Source: Litoribrevibacter euphylliae
GTDB lineage: Bacteria > Pseudomonadota > Gammaproteobacteria > Pseudomonadales > Litoribrevibacteraceae
DNA length: 64,000 nucleotides
Direction of reading: 5' to 3'
Assembly: GCF_042646085.1 (NCBI RefSeq)
Contig: NZ_JBHRSZ010000002.1
Span: forward strand, 806,001 to 870,000
Under the pieces are notes generated by a model that did no database searches, was not told the DNA's origin, and saw nothing but the letters and a program-made list of their open reading frames with translations. Positions 8,268 through 15,812 of the stretch are shown here, piece by piece; positions within the stretch are counted from its first letter, which is position 1; each line of letters opens with the position of its first letter. A program made the position numbers and the translations under genes.

Positions 8268-8851
8268 ACTTCACCCGGTTCGAATCGAGTGGTGACTAAA
8301 ATATCTAAGATCAAAAAGCCGATAAAACAGAAGAGCCCGATATCAATGACGATATCTCCCATGTCCATTAGCTTTATATAAGACAATAAGATCGCAATCA
8401 GATACACATCGAGCATTCCCCATGCTTCAATTTTCTTATGAAGCCGTAAGGCATAAATCACACTTATTCCCCACTTACTGACATATGCTCTGAAAGAAAT
8501 AAAAAATACTAAGGCAAACTTAATGAGCGGCACCAAAATACTGCAAAACAAGACAAGCGTTGCCATCCACCAGTAACCGTCATTGGCTAAACGAAAGACT
8601 CCTTTAACCATAGTATTCTCACCGTCATTGCCCAGCACGGACAGCGTCATAATAGGCAAGAAATTCGCAGGAAAAAATAACAACAGACCACTTAGAGAAA
8701 TCAATAATGGGGGTAATAAACGACTACGAAAATGCTTGATCAATGTCCCTTTACATCTCGGACAATGAACCGAATTACCTTCTTTCAATGGCGGGATGGA
8801 GACTAAGAGATCACACTCGTGGCAGACCATTAATTTTTGGCTCTTAGTCAT
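8201..8851 (-). CDS. letA: PqiA/LetA-family integral membrane protein, first half
   Basis: A 216-residue protein with a zinc-ribbon pair (CHEC near residues 9-12 and CPRC near 31-34) followed by four membrane segments, including LFFPANFLPIMTLSVLG, the counterpart of the ANVYPIMTVTYLG segment in the next gene. It corresponds to the N-terminal domain of E. coli LetA. The ATG at 8851 is preferred to an in-frame TTG at 8872. It is the first gene of a letA-letA-letB operon, 88 bases downstream of recX on the same strand with no obvious terminator between, so some recX read-through is possible. Confidence 0.87.
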   Translation of the reverse strand: MTKSQKLMVCHECDLLVSIPPLKEGNSVHCPRCKGTLIKHFRSRLLPPLLISLSGLLLFFPANFLPIMTLSVLGNDGENTMVKGVFRLANDGYWWMATLVLFCSILVPLIKFALVFFISFRAYVSKWGISVIYALRLHKKIEAWGMLDVYLIAILLSYIKLMDMGDIVIDIGLFCFIGFLILDILVTTRFEPGEVWRRMQREGGDWTSLMLQRNKA

Positions 8852-8939
8852 GGGATCTAATTTGTCCTTCAATTAGATAAAACGAAAAGAAATTGTTGCA
8901 TCAAGTAAAACTACAAATGCGCCCTTAGCATAACCCGAT

Positions 8940-9458
8940 TTATTCTATTTCTAATAGAGTTTCCTTGGCGTATTTAATCTGCTCAGAAGTAAAGCCTCGG
9001 TTTGAAAAGTAACGAAATACCTTTTGGAAGGTTTGATAATCTTTCACCTGGTCCAGAGAGTATTTACGCTGCATCAGCTCTGCAGCCAATTCAAAAAAAT
9101 CAATCTGTTCTTCTTCCACCACTTGTTCAAATAAATCACGTGAACCGCCTTTAAAACAAAGCTCTCTGGAAATTTTTAATGGACCATTTCCAGCTCGAGA
9201 TTTATGACGTACAAACATGCTCGCGAAGCGTGCATCATTTTGATAACCCAACCGCTGCATCTCTGACAATACATTTTCTATCACCAACTCAATGGCTTCA
9301 TTGGACATCCCAGTTTGTTTCGAACTGGCAGCGGTTAACAACTTACCTTGTAGTTCCTTAGCAGAATATTCCCGCCTAGCTAACAAACTAATGACTTTCG
9401 TCTTTAGTTCGGTAAAAAGTGCCTTCTCTTGCTCTTCTAGTGAAATATTCTTGATCAT
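8940..9458 (-). CDS. recX: regulatory protein RecX
   Basis: RecX binds RecA filaments and limits their extension, modulating recombination and the SOS response. The 172 residues show the three-helix repeats of the family, with LLARREYSAKELQGKL near the N-terminus, QRLGYQNDARFASMFVRHKS in the middle and YRGF-like FSNRGFTSEQIKYA near the end. The ATG at 9458 directly abuts the TAA of the upstream protease gene (no spacer), so the two should be translationally coupled. Usually recX follows recA directly; here a protease gene and the recA terminator intervene. Confidence 0.9.
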   Translation of the reverse strand: MIKNISLEEQEKALFTELKTKVISLLARREYSAKELQGKLLTAASSKQTGMSNEAIELVIENVLSEMQRLGYQNDARFASMFVRHKSRAGNGPLKISRELCFKGGSRDLFEQVVEEEQIDFFELAAELMQRKYSLDQVKDYQTFQKVFRYFSNRGFTSEQIKYAKETLLEIE

Positions 9459-10490
9459 TTAATTCTCACCGTACAGAGTAACCCACTCACCACCGCGCCA
9501 AACGGTTAACTGTAGAGGCCCATCCTGTTTTGATAAATAATCTCGAACGTTTAAGAAACCATCTTTGGATACGAAAATTGGATGAGGCCCGACCTGAATG
9601 ATCACGTCGCCACCAATCATGATGTCGGCAGCCCCCGGAATTTCTACTGGAAGAATCCCAGGTTTTAATCCCAGTCGTTCCGCCGGTGACCCTTTTGCCA
9701 CTCGTTGAACCAACAAACCTTGAGAATGGGGAACATTTAGCGCTCGTGCTAATTCGCCTTTGATGGGAATGATATCTGCACCGATCCAGGAAGGCGGGCG
9801 ATTCAGCAACAAATCCTTAATCATGTTAATGCTGGCAACAAAACCTACTCCCTCGTTTCCTCCTGAGCTTGAACGAATATGACTAACAATACCGACTAAT
9901 TCACCGTCAGTATTGTACATTGGACCTCCGGAGTTCCCGGTATTAATGGCTGCATCCGTTTGAAGAAATTCCATAGAAATCAAATCATCATAGACACGGC
10001 GACCACTGATATTACCGACTGATAAGGTGTGTTCAAGTCCGTAAGGCGCTCCAATCACGAAAGCTTCTTGCCCTACTTTTAATTGATCAGAATCGGCCAA
10101 GCTCGATATCGAAACAGAGTCAGGCATCTGGTCTAATTGTATTAAAGCTACATCAGCAAGATAAGAACTGCTGATTACTTTTGCCGAGGTTGTTTCTCCG
10201 GTTTTAAAAGTGACCTCAATACTCTCGGCCAAATTCACTACATGTGATGCCGTCAAAACCAAGCCTTTTGGGTCAATGATCACACCCGAGCCCAATTCTG
10301 ACGATTTCTTTTCCGTAATACCTTGGGATGACATTTGTTGTTCATGAACGATCGTCTTCAACACCACAACGCTGTTCATCACTTTAAGATACGCATTACT
10401 GACGTCCACTGCCCATGATGGCGAACTCAACAGACAACCACAAAATAAAGCAGTGCTCATCAACCAAGGCCGAATATGCTTAATCCACAT
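9459..10490 (-). CDS. HtrA/DegP-like periplasmic serine protease with one PDZ domain
   Basis: A 343-residue trypsin-like protease with a signal peptide (cleavage probably after SWA near residue 27). The catalytic triad is readable: His83 in TASHVV, Asp113 in LADVALIQ, and Ser187 in NTGNSGGP. A single PDZ domain covers about residues 235-330. DegS-like proteins have a similar protease-plus-one-PDZ layout but keep a membrane anchor; here the N-terminal segment looks cleavable, so the location is uncertain. The gene has AGGA before its ATG and lies between the recA terminator and recX. Its position in a recombination locus is unusual and its target is unknown. Confidence 0.85.
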   Translation of the reverse strand: MWIKHIRPWLMSTALFCGCLLSSPSWAVDVSNAYLKVMNSVVVLKTIVHEQQMSSQGITEKKSSELGSGVIIDPKGLVLTASHVVNLAESIEVTFKTGETTSAKVISSSYLADVALIQLDQMPDSVSISSLADSDQLKVGQEAFVIGAPYGLEHTLSVGNISGRRVYDDLISMEFLQTDAAINTGNSGGPMYNTDGELVGIVSHIRSSSGGNEGVGFVASINMIKDLLLNRPPSWIGADIIPIKGELARALNVPHSQGLLVQRVAKGSPAERLGLKPGILPVEIPGAADIMIGGDVIIQVGPHPIFVSKDGFLNVRDYLSKQDGPLQLTVWRGGEWVTLYGEN

Positions 10491-10537
10491 AAGTCATCCT
10501 AATTATTTAATTCTTACAAGCGCTCTTATTATTTTTG

Positions 10538-10566
10538 ATTCAACACTTGCAAATCTGTTGGGTCAA
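10538..10566 (-). promoter_or_regulatory. possible promoter of the protease-recX pair
   Basis: TTGACC (10561-10566) and TTGAAT (10538-10543) on the minus strand are separated by 17 bases and lie about 50 bases before the protease ATG. The -35 is good, the -10 is poor. Confidence 0.3.
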
Positions 10567-10628
10567 CCTTTAAAACAATGTTTATTCTACTGTATAAAAA
10601 TGCGAACTATACAAAACGACTATGCATA

Positions 10629-10655
10629 AAAAAACGAGCACTGGGCTCGTTTTTT
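10629..10655. terminator. recA terminator
   Basis: CGAGC (10635-10639) pairs with GCTCG (10645-10649) around a five-base loop, extended by A/T runs on both sides. On the minus strand it ends in a run of seven T residues, 43 bases after the recA stop. It separates recA from the protease-recX genes. Confidence 0.85.
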
Positions 10656-10698
10656 ATTTAGTTTTAGAGATCATGAAAAAGATTCACGAAGCGTTAAC

Positions 10699-11736
10699 TT
10701 ACAACTCCAACTCACCTTCTTCTGGCACTTCTTCCGGAGTCGGCTTCACAGTCTCTAGCAGCTGACTACGAACTTGAGACTCAATTTCATGAGCGATATC
10801 CATGTGCTCTTCAAGGTACTTAGAGGCATTGGCTTTACCTTGACCAATCTTATCGCCATTGTAGCTGTACCATGCGCCGGCTTTCTGAACCAATCCAAGC
10901 TTCACACCTAGATCAATGACTTCACCCATACGGTAGATACCTGAGCCATACATAATTTGGAACTCAGCCTGCTTGAACGGTGGAGACACTTTGTTCTTAA
11001 CTACTTTCACACGGGTTTCGTTACCAACAACTTCGTCACCATCTTTGATCGAACCAGTACGACGGATGTCTAGACGAACAGATGCGTAGAATTTAAGTGC
11101 ATTACCACCCGTTGTTGTTTCTGGGTTACCGAACATCACACCAATCTTCATACGAATCTGGTTAATGAAAATCGCCAAACAACCAGACTGTTTGATGTTA
11201 CCCGTTAACTTACGAAGTGCTTGAGACATTAAACGTGCTTGAAGGCCAACGTGAGTATCACCCATTTCACCTTCAATCTCGGCTTTTGGTGTTAAAGCGG
11301 CTACCGAGTCTACAACCAGTACATCAACCGCATTAGAGCGAACCAACATATCCGCAATCTCTAATGCCTGTTCACCTGTATCAGGCTGAGAAACCAGCAA
11401 CTCATCGACGTTCACACCCAGCTTTTCAGCATAGATAGGATCAAGCGCGTGTTCCGCATCGATAAAAGCACAGGTTTTACCTTGCTTTTGTGCTTCAGCA
11501 ATCGTGCTTAATGTCAGAGTTGTTTTACCAGAAGATTCAGGACCATAGATTTCAACAATACGACCATAAGGTAAACCGCCAATGCCTAAGGCAATATCCA
11601 ACCCTAAAGAACCTGTTGATACAGAAGGAATTTGTTCTCTAGGGGCATCGCCCATTTTCATTACAGCGCCTTTACCAAACTGACGCTCGATTTGACCCAG
11701 TGCAGCATCCAGAGCTTTTTTTCTATTGTCGTCCAC
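10699..11736 (-). CDS. recA: recombinase RecA
   Basis: RecA forms filaments on single-stranded DNA, catalyses strand exchange and triggers LexA self-cleavage. The 345 residues contain Walker A GPESSGKT at 65-72, Walker B-like VLVVDSVAAL, and the L1/L2 DNA-binding loops (the latter around FGNPETTTGGNALKFY), ending in an acidic tail. I place the start at GTG 11736 because the protein then begins MDDNRKKALDAALGQ like its relatives and GAGG lies 8 bases upstream. A longer reading from TTG 11754 would leave only three bases between the start codon and a LexA box. Two LexA-like boxes precede the gene, so it is SOS-inducible. Confidence 0.97.
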   Translation of the reverse strand: MDDNRKKALDAALGQIERQFGKGAVMKMGDAPREQIPSVSTGSLGLDIALGIGGLPYGRIVEIYGPESSGKTTLTLSTIAEAQKQGKTCAFIDAEHALDPIYAEKLGVNVDELLVSQPDTGEQALEIADMLVRSNAVDVLVVDSVAALTPKAEIEGEMGDTHVGLQARLMSQALRKLTGNIKQSGCLAIFINQIRMKIGVMFGNPETTTGGNALKFYASVRLDIRRTGSIKDGDEVVGNETRVKVVKNKVSPPFKQAEFQIMYGSGIYRMGEVIDLGVKLGLVQKAGAWYSYNGDKIGQGKANASKYLEEHMDIAHEIESQVRSQLLETVKPTPEEVPEEGELEL

Positions 11737-11757
11737 GTGTATGTCCTCAACCAAATA

Positions 11758-11773
11758 CTGTATGTTTGAACAG
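11758..11773. promoter_or_regulatory. LexA (SOS) box, recA-proximal
   Basis: CTGT-N8-ACAG with the central eight bases ATGTTTGA fits the gammaproteobacterial LexA consensus exactly in both half-sites. It lies 22 bases upstream of the proposed GTG start of recA. Confidence 0.85.
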
Positions 11774-11797
11774 ATTAAAGCACAGCACTTTTTAAAT

Positions 11798-11817
11798 TAC
11801 TATACTTTTATACAGTA
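11798..11817. promoter_or_regulatory. second LexA-like box upstream of recA
   Basis: On the minus strand the 20-base element reads TACTGT, eight A/T-rich bases, then ATAGTA: one half-site is perfect and the other has a single change (ATAG for ACAG). Its centre is 42 bases from the first box, about four helical turns, so both could be bound on the same DNA face. Confidence 0.6.
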
Positions 11818-11829
11818 TTTTTTTTAAAT

Positions 11830-12327
11830 TTAATTCAGTTTAACCAATAAACCTTCCAGAGCTGCAATCAGTGTTTGATAACGTATCTGTTCACGATTGC
11901 CTTCGAAGTGAAATTTTGAGCTCGAAATTATCTCATTAACCGACCAACCAATCCAAACAGTTCCGACAGGTTTTTCAGAGGTTCCACCGCCAGGCCCCGC
12001 CACACCTGAAACGGCGACGGAGACTTGACCAAAATTCAGATCAGCGGCACCTTTAGCCATCGCTTCAACCACTTGCTGACTCACCGCACCATATCTTTCC
12101 AACGAGTCTTCAGAGACATTTAAAAACTGCCGCTTTGCGTCGTTGGAATAGCTCACAATGCCCGCATTAAACCAACTTGAANNNNNNNNNNNNNNNNNNN
12201 NNNNNNNNNNNNNNNNNNNNNNNNNNNNNNNNNNNNNNNNNAAACATTGCTTGCGTATAAGCAAACACTGACCCACCTGTTGTGACAGTTCACTGACACG
12301 CGTTTGCTGTTCTGTAGATAGAGACAT
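11830..12327 (-). CDS. pncC: CinA-family nicotinamide-nucleotide amidohydrolase, interrupted by an N gap
   Basis: A 165-residue stand-alone CinA C-terminal domain. The enzyme deamidates NMN to nicotinate mononucleotide in the pyridine nucleotide cycle. Recognisable segments include SSWFNAGIVSYSN, YGAVSQQVVEAMA and VAVSGVAGPGGGTSEKPVGT. Sixty N bases (12182-12241) hide about 21 residues exactly where the TTAESCTGG active-site motif should be. The flanks stay in frame and the hidden length matches family members, so the gene is probably intact and the gap is an assembly feature. It lies directly upstream of recA, as cinA/pncC does in many bacteria, and is divergent from mutS. Confidence 0.9.
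   Translation of the reverse strand: MSLSTEQQTRVSELSQQVGQCLLIRKQCXXXXXXXXXXXXXXXXXXXXXSSWFNAGIVSYSNDAKRQFLNVSEDSLERYGAVSQQVVEAMAKGAADLNFGQVSVAVSGVAGPGGGTSEKPVGTVWIGWSVNEIISSSKFHFEGNREQIRYQTLIAALEGLLVKLN
12182..12241. other. assembly gap (60 N)
   Basis: Sixty undetermined bases inside pncC. The reading frame continues across it, which suggests the gap length is correct or nearly so. Confidence 0.99.
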
Positions 12328-12480
12328 ATTCCAGCCTACTCTAAATGTTTATTGCCACCATCAAACTCGATAACTCAGTCAGAAACAAGTTTAGAAGCGC
12401 TGAAATTCACGGATGATTATCATAGAATGACTCCCCCGGTTTATTCACCCAAGTTTATTTTTAGCACTTCAGGATAATTC

Positions 12481-15120
12481 ATGGCTAAGCAAAGCACGGA
12501 CAAGTCATCTCAACATACCCCAATGATGCAGCAGTACTTCAAGATCAAACAAGAGCATCCGAACGAGTTGGTTTTCTACCGTATGGGTGACTTCTATGAA
12601 TTATTCTATGACGATGCAAAGCTGGCTGCAGAGCTGTTGGACATTACTCTAACCGCACGAGGTAAGTCCGGAGGCCAACCAATCCCGATGGCAGGTATTC
12701 CCTATCATGCCGCCGAAGGCTATGTGGCTCGTTTAGTAAAGTTCGGCCGCTCGGTAGCAATCTGTGAGCAAGTAGGCGATCCAGCTACTTCAAAAGGCCC
12801 CGTTGAACGAAAAGTCGTTCGAGTGGTAACACCAGGAACATTAACTGACGAAGCCTTCCTGGAAGAGCGCCGCGATAACTTGCTTTGTGCTGTATACAGT
12901 CAAGATCAGATGTTTGGAATTGCCACGATGGAGCTTTCCAGTGGCAGATTTAACGTTCTTGAGGCTCCAGACCAAGAGAGCCTGCTCGGAGAAATCGAGC
13001 GCTTATCACCGGCTGAATTATTAGTATCTGAAGATTCTCTCTTGGTTGATCTATTCTCTGAACGCAGTGGCGTAAGAAAGCTACCGCCTTGGAATTTTGA
13101 CTCAGAAACATCACAGCGTTTGTTGACCAAGCAGTTTAAAACCCAATCACTGCAGGGCTTTGGCTGTGATGACATGCCCATTGCCATCATTGCCGCAGGC
13201 GCACTGCTCAATTACGCCCGTGAAACTCAGCGCTCAGAGTTACCTCACATTACGTCTATTTCACCAGAGATACGTGATGAATCTTTGCTGATGGATGCTG
13301 CCACCCGAAAGAACCTTGAGATTGATACCAACCTCATGGGTGGACACCAGTTTACGCTTGCCGCATTGATGGATAAGTGCGGAACCGCCATGGGCAGCCG
13401 CCTATTAAGACGCTGGTTAAACCGTCCTATTCGAGATCACGTTCAACTGCAGGCGCGCCAACAAGCCATTGCCACACTTTCCGATAATTACTTATTTGAA
13501 GATCTGCTTGCCGTGCTTAAACAAATCGGTGATGTCGAGCGTATTCTTGCCCGTGTTGCCTTAGGCTCTGCACGACCTAGAGATCTAGCTCGTTTAAGAG
13601 ATACCTTTAATTTGTTACCAGAACTGCAGCAGGCATTATCTGAACAAGACTCAAGCCTACTCGCTAAGCTCAAAGAACAAATCAGTGAATTCCCCGAATT
13701 AGCTGATTTATTAGCCCGTGCCATTATTGAAAACCCACCGGTCGTCATTCGTGATGGTGGAGTCATTGCCGAAGGCTATGATGCAGAATTAGATGAGTTA
13801 CGCGGACTGAGTGAAAATGCAGGTCAGTTCCTCGTCGATCTCGAAACCCGAGAAAAAGAACGCACAGGATTAAGCACACTTAAAGTCGGTTATAACCGAG
13901 TACACGGCTATTTCATTGAGCTAAGTAAGCAACAGAGTGATCAAGCACCGACGGAATACATTCGTCGTCAGACACTGAAAAATACCGAACGCTTTATCAC
14001 CCCTGAATTAAAAGAATTTGAAGATAAAGCACTCAGCAGTAAGAGCCGTGCATTATCGCGTGAAAAAGCCCTTTATGAGGAATTGGTTTCTCGTTTAGGG
14101 GATCAGCTCGCTGAACTAAAAGCCAGTGCGAACGCGATCTCTGAACTGGATGTATTAGTAAGTTTTTCAGAACGCGCTGTCACATTGAATTTCACTCAAC
14201 CTCAGCTATCCGAAGAAACGGGGATTCTTATCAGTGCCGGTCGCCATCCTGTGGTGGAAGATTTACTGGACGACCCTTTCGTTCCAAACAGCGCAGAATT
14301 AACCAAGCTGAATACAATGATGATCATTACCGGCCCGAACATGGGCGGTAAATCCACCTACATGCGCCAAATCGCTTTAATATCATTACTTGCTCACATA
14401 GGCAGTTTTGTTCCTGCTGAAGCTGTAACCATAGGCCCGCTAGATAGAATCTTCACACGTATGGGTTCGTCCGATGATGTCGCCGGTGGACGCTCTACCT
14501 TTATGGTGGAAATGACCGAAACCGCCAATATTCTAAATAACGCCACAGAACAAAGCTTAGTAATCATGGATGAAGTCGGTCGAGGCACCAGCACCTTTGA
14601 TGGGTTATCCCTCGCTTGGGCCAGTGCCGAGCATCTTGCAAAGCTAGGAAGTTTAACCCTGTTTGCAACACACTACTTTGAGATGACCGAACTGCCTGAA
14701 CTGCATGCAAACACAAGTAATGTTCATCTCACTGCAACCGAGCATGATGATCACATTATTTTTATGCACTCGGTGCAAAAAGGGCCAGCCAGCAAGAGTT
14801 ACGGTTTGCAGGTAGGCCAATTAGCTGGTGTTCCACCCTCTGTTATACAAAGTGCTAAACAAAAACTATCCGAGCTGGAAGCTGGGAAAGTAACTCTGAG
14901 CTCAACCACATCCAACACAGCATCACCGAAATCTTCAAGTGATCAAGTACCAGAGACTACGCCCCATCAAAACGACAAGGACTCGCCTTTCCAAGCGGAT
15001 ATGTTTATATCCCCAGTAAACGATAAAGTGCTCACATTGTTAGAGAAGCTTTCACCGGATGACTTGACCCCCCGAGAAGCCCTGGAAGCGCTTTATAACC
15101 TAAAGGAAGCTTCCGAATAA
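12481..15120 (+). CDS. mutS: DNA mismatch repair protein MutS
   Basis: MutS recognises mismatches and small loops and starts mismatch repair with MutL. The 879 residues match the usual gammaproteobacterial length. The N-terminal mismatch-binding motif appears in FYRMGDFYELFY near residues 32-43; Walker A GPNMGGKST is at about 618-626; Walker B VIMDEVGRGTSTFDG starts near 694, followed by the ATHYFEM switch. The C-terminus has a low-complexity Ser/Thr linker and a final helix that normally mediates tetramerisation. The gene is divergent from pncC, with an AGGA ribosome site. The next plus-strand gene is fdxA, a neighbour shared with Pseudomonas. Confidence 0.98.
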   Translation: MAKQSTDKSSQHTPMMQQYFKIKQEHPNELVFYRMGDFYELFYDDAKLAAELLDITLTARGKSGGQPIPMAGIPYHAAEGYVARLVKFGRSVAICEQVGDPATSKGPVERKVVRVVTPGTLTDEAFLEERRDNLLCAVYSQDQMFGIATMELSSGRFNVLEAPDQESLLGEIERLSPAELLVSEDSLLVDLFSERSGVRKLPPWNFDSETSQRLLTKQFKTQSLQGFGCDDMPIAIIAAGALLNYARETQRSELPHITSISPEIRDESLLMDAATRKNLEIDTNLMGGHQFTLAALMDKCGTAMGSRLLRRWLNRPIRDHVQLQARQQAIATLSDNYLFEDLLAVLKQIGDVERILARVALGSARPRDLARLRDTFNLLPELQQALSEQDSSLLAKLKEQISEFPELADLLARAIIENPPVVIRDGGVIAEGYDAELDELRGLSENAGQFLVDLETREKERTGLSTLKVGYNRVHGYFIELSKQQSDQAPTEYIRRQTLKNTERFITPELKEFEDKALSSKSRALSREKALYEELVSRLGDQLAELKASANAISELDVLVSFSERAVTLNFTQPQLSEETGILISAGRHPVVEDLLDDPFVPNSAELTKLNTMMIITGPNMGGKSTYMRQIALISLLAHIGSFVPAEAVTIGPLDRIFTRMGSSDDVAGGRSTFMVEMTETANILNNATEQSLVIMDEVGRGTSTFDGLSLAWASAEHLAKLGSLTLFATHYFEMTELPELHANTSNVHLTATEHDDHIIFMHSVQKGPASKSYGLQVGQLAGVPPSVIQSAKQKLSELEAGKVTLSSTTSNTASPKSSSDQVPETTPHQNDKDSPFQADMFISPVNDKVLTLLEKLSPDDLTPREALEALYNLKEASE

Positions 15121-15150
15121 GGTGAATGATTCTTATTCACTTACCTTTTA
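15120..15150 (+). terminator. weak candidate mutS terminator
   Basis: GTGAAT (15122-15127) pairs with ATTCAC (15135-15140), extendable by AGG/CCT across a small bulge, followed by TTTTA. It begins at the mutS stop codon. Confidence 0.35.
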
Positions 15151-15162
15151 GTATCCTTAGAA

Positions 15163-15209
15163 ACTCAGCCCATATCCATTATCGGTAAAACTAGGGCTTT
15201 GGGCTGAGT
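15163..15209. repeat. inverted repeat between mutS and fdxA
   Basis: ACTCAGCCCA (15163-15172) and TGGGCTGAGT (15200-15209) are perfect 10-base arms around a 27-base loop. No T-run follows on either strand, so this is not a standard terminator. It lies about 165 bases upstream of fdxA. Confidence 0.5.
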
Positions 15210-15374
15210 CATTCCCTTGCGCTAACTTCCTCCAAATCTTAGAATACGTGAAATTTTTGGCGTAGCTGTTAATTTGGGGCTAGTGTGTTTGGCCCGATAA
15301 GCAGTCTGAAGAGACGGTTTCTCAACACTTCATCACCGACAGTGCGACCAAAATATGATGAGGAGAATAACTAG

Positions 15375-15698
15375 ATGACCTTTGTTGTAACTGAGAACTG
15401 TATTAACTGTAAATACACAGACTGTGTTGAAGTTTGTCCTGTAGATTGTTTTTACGAAGGACCAAATTTCTTGGTAATTCACCCAGACGAGTGTATTGAC
15501 TGTGCGCTGTGTGAACCAGAGTGCCCTGCAGAAGCGATCTTTAGTGAAGATGACCTACCGGCAGGCCAAGAAAAATTTATTGAAATTAACGCTGAGCTAG
15601 CGGAAGAATGGCCAAACATCACTGAGATGAAAGGCGCTATGGACGATGCGGCTGAGTGGGACGGTAAAGAAGGTAAAGCAGATCTTCTTCAGCGTTAA
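15375..15698 (+). CDS. fdxA: ferredoxin FdxA, 7Fe type (3Fe-4S plus 4Fe-4S)
   Basis: A 107-residue low-potential electron carrier closely resembling Azotobacter ferredoxin I. Cysteines at 9, 12, 17, 21 and 25 and at 40, 43, 46 and 50 give the CxxCxxxxC..CP and CxxCxxCxxxCP patterns for one [3Fe-4S] and one [4Fe-4S] cluster. The acidic C-terminal extension, including NAELAEEWPNIT, is typical of the family. GAGGAG lies just before the ATG. A strong terminator separates it from convergent rpoS. Its redox partner cannot be told from the sequence. Confidence 0.96.
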   Translation: MTFVVTENCINCKYTDCVEVCPVDCFYEGPNFLVIHPDECIDCALCEPECPAEAIFSEDDLPAGQEKFIEINAELAEEWPNITEMKGAMDDAAEWDGKEGKADLLQR

Positions 15699-15756
15699 TC
15701 ACTGAATCTTTTCTTTCTATATAAATCAGCTTATTGAAAGAAAAGAATTCAGATAT

Positions 15757-15786
15757 AAAAAAGGCCAGTTTTTAACTGGCCTTTTT
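15757..15786. terminator. bidirectional terminator between fdxA and rpoS
   Basis: AAGGCCAGTT (15761-15770) and AACTGGCCTT (15774-15783) pair around a TTT loop, with A-runs before and T-runs after on both strands. It serves two convergent genes. Confidence 0.9.
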
Positions 15787-15812
15787 AGTGTCTCAGATTA
15801 ATTGCAATCTGC

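Noticed and set aside
10595..10625. A possible LexA site for the protease-recX genes (CTGTATAAAAATGCGA).
   Set aside because: The second half-site is absent, so SOS control of recX here is not supported.
12405..12430. A possible Fur box (ATGATTATCAT core) between pncC and mutS.
   Set aside because: Only about 10 of 19 consensus positions match, mostly the A/T-rich core; no iron-related gene except fdxA nearly 3 kb away.
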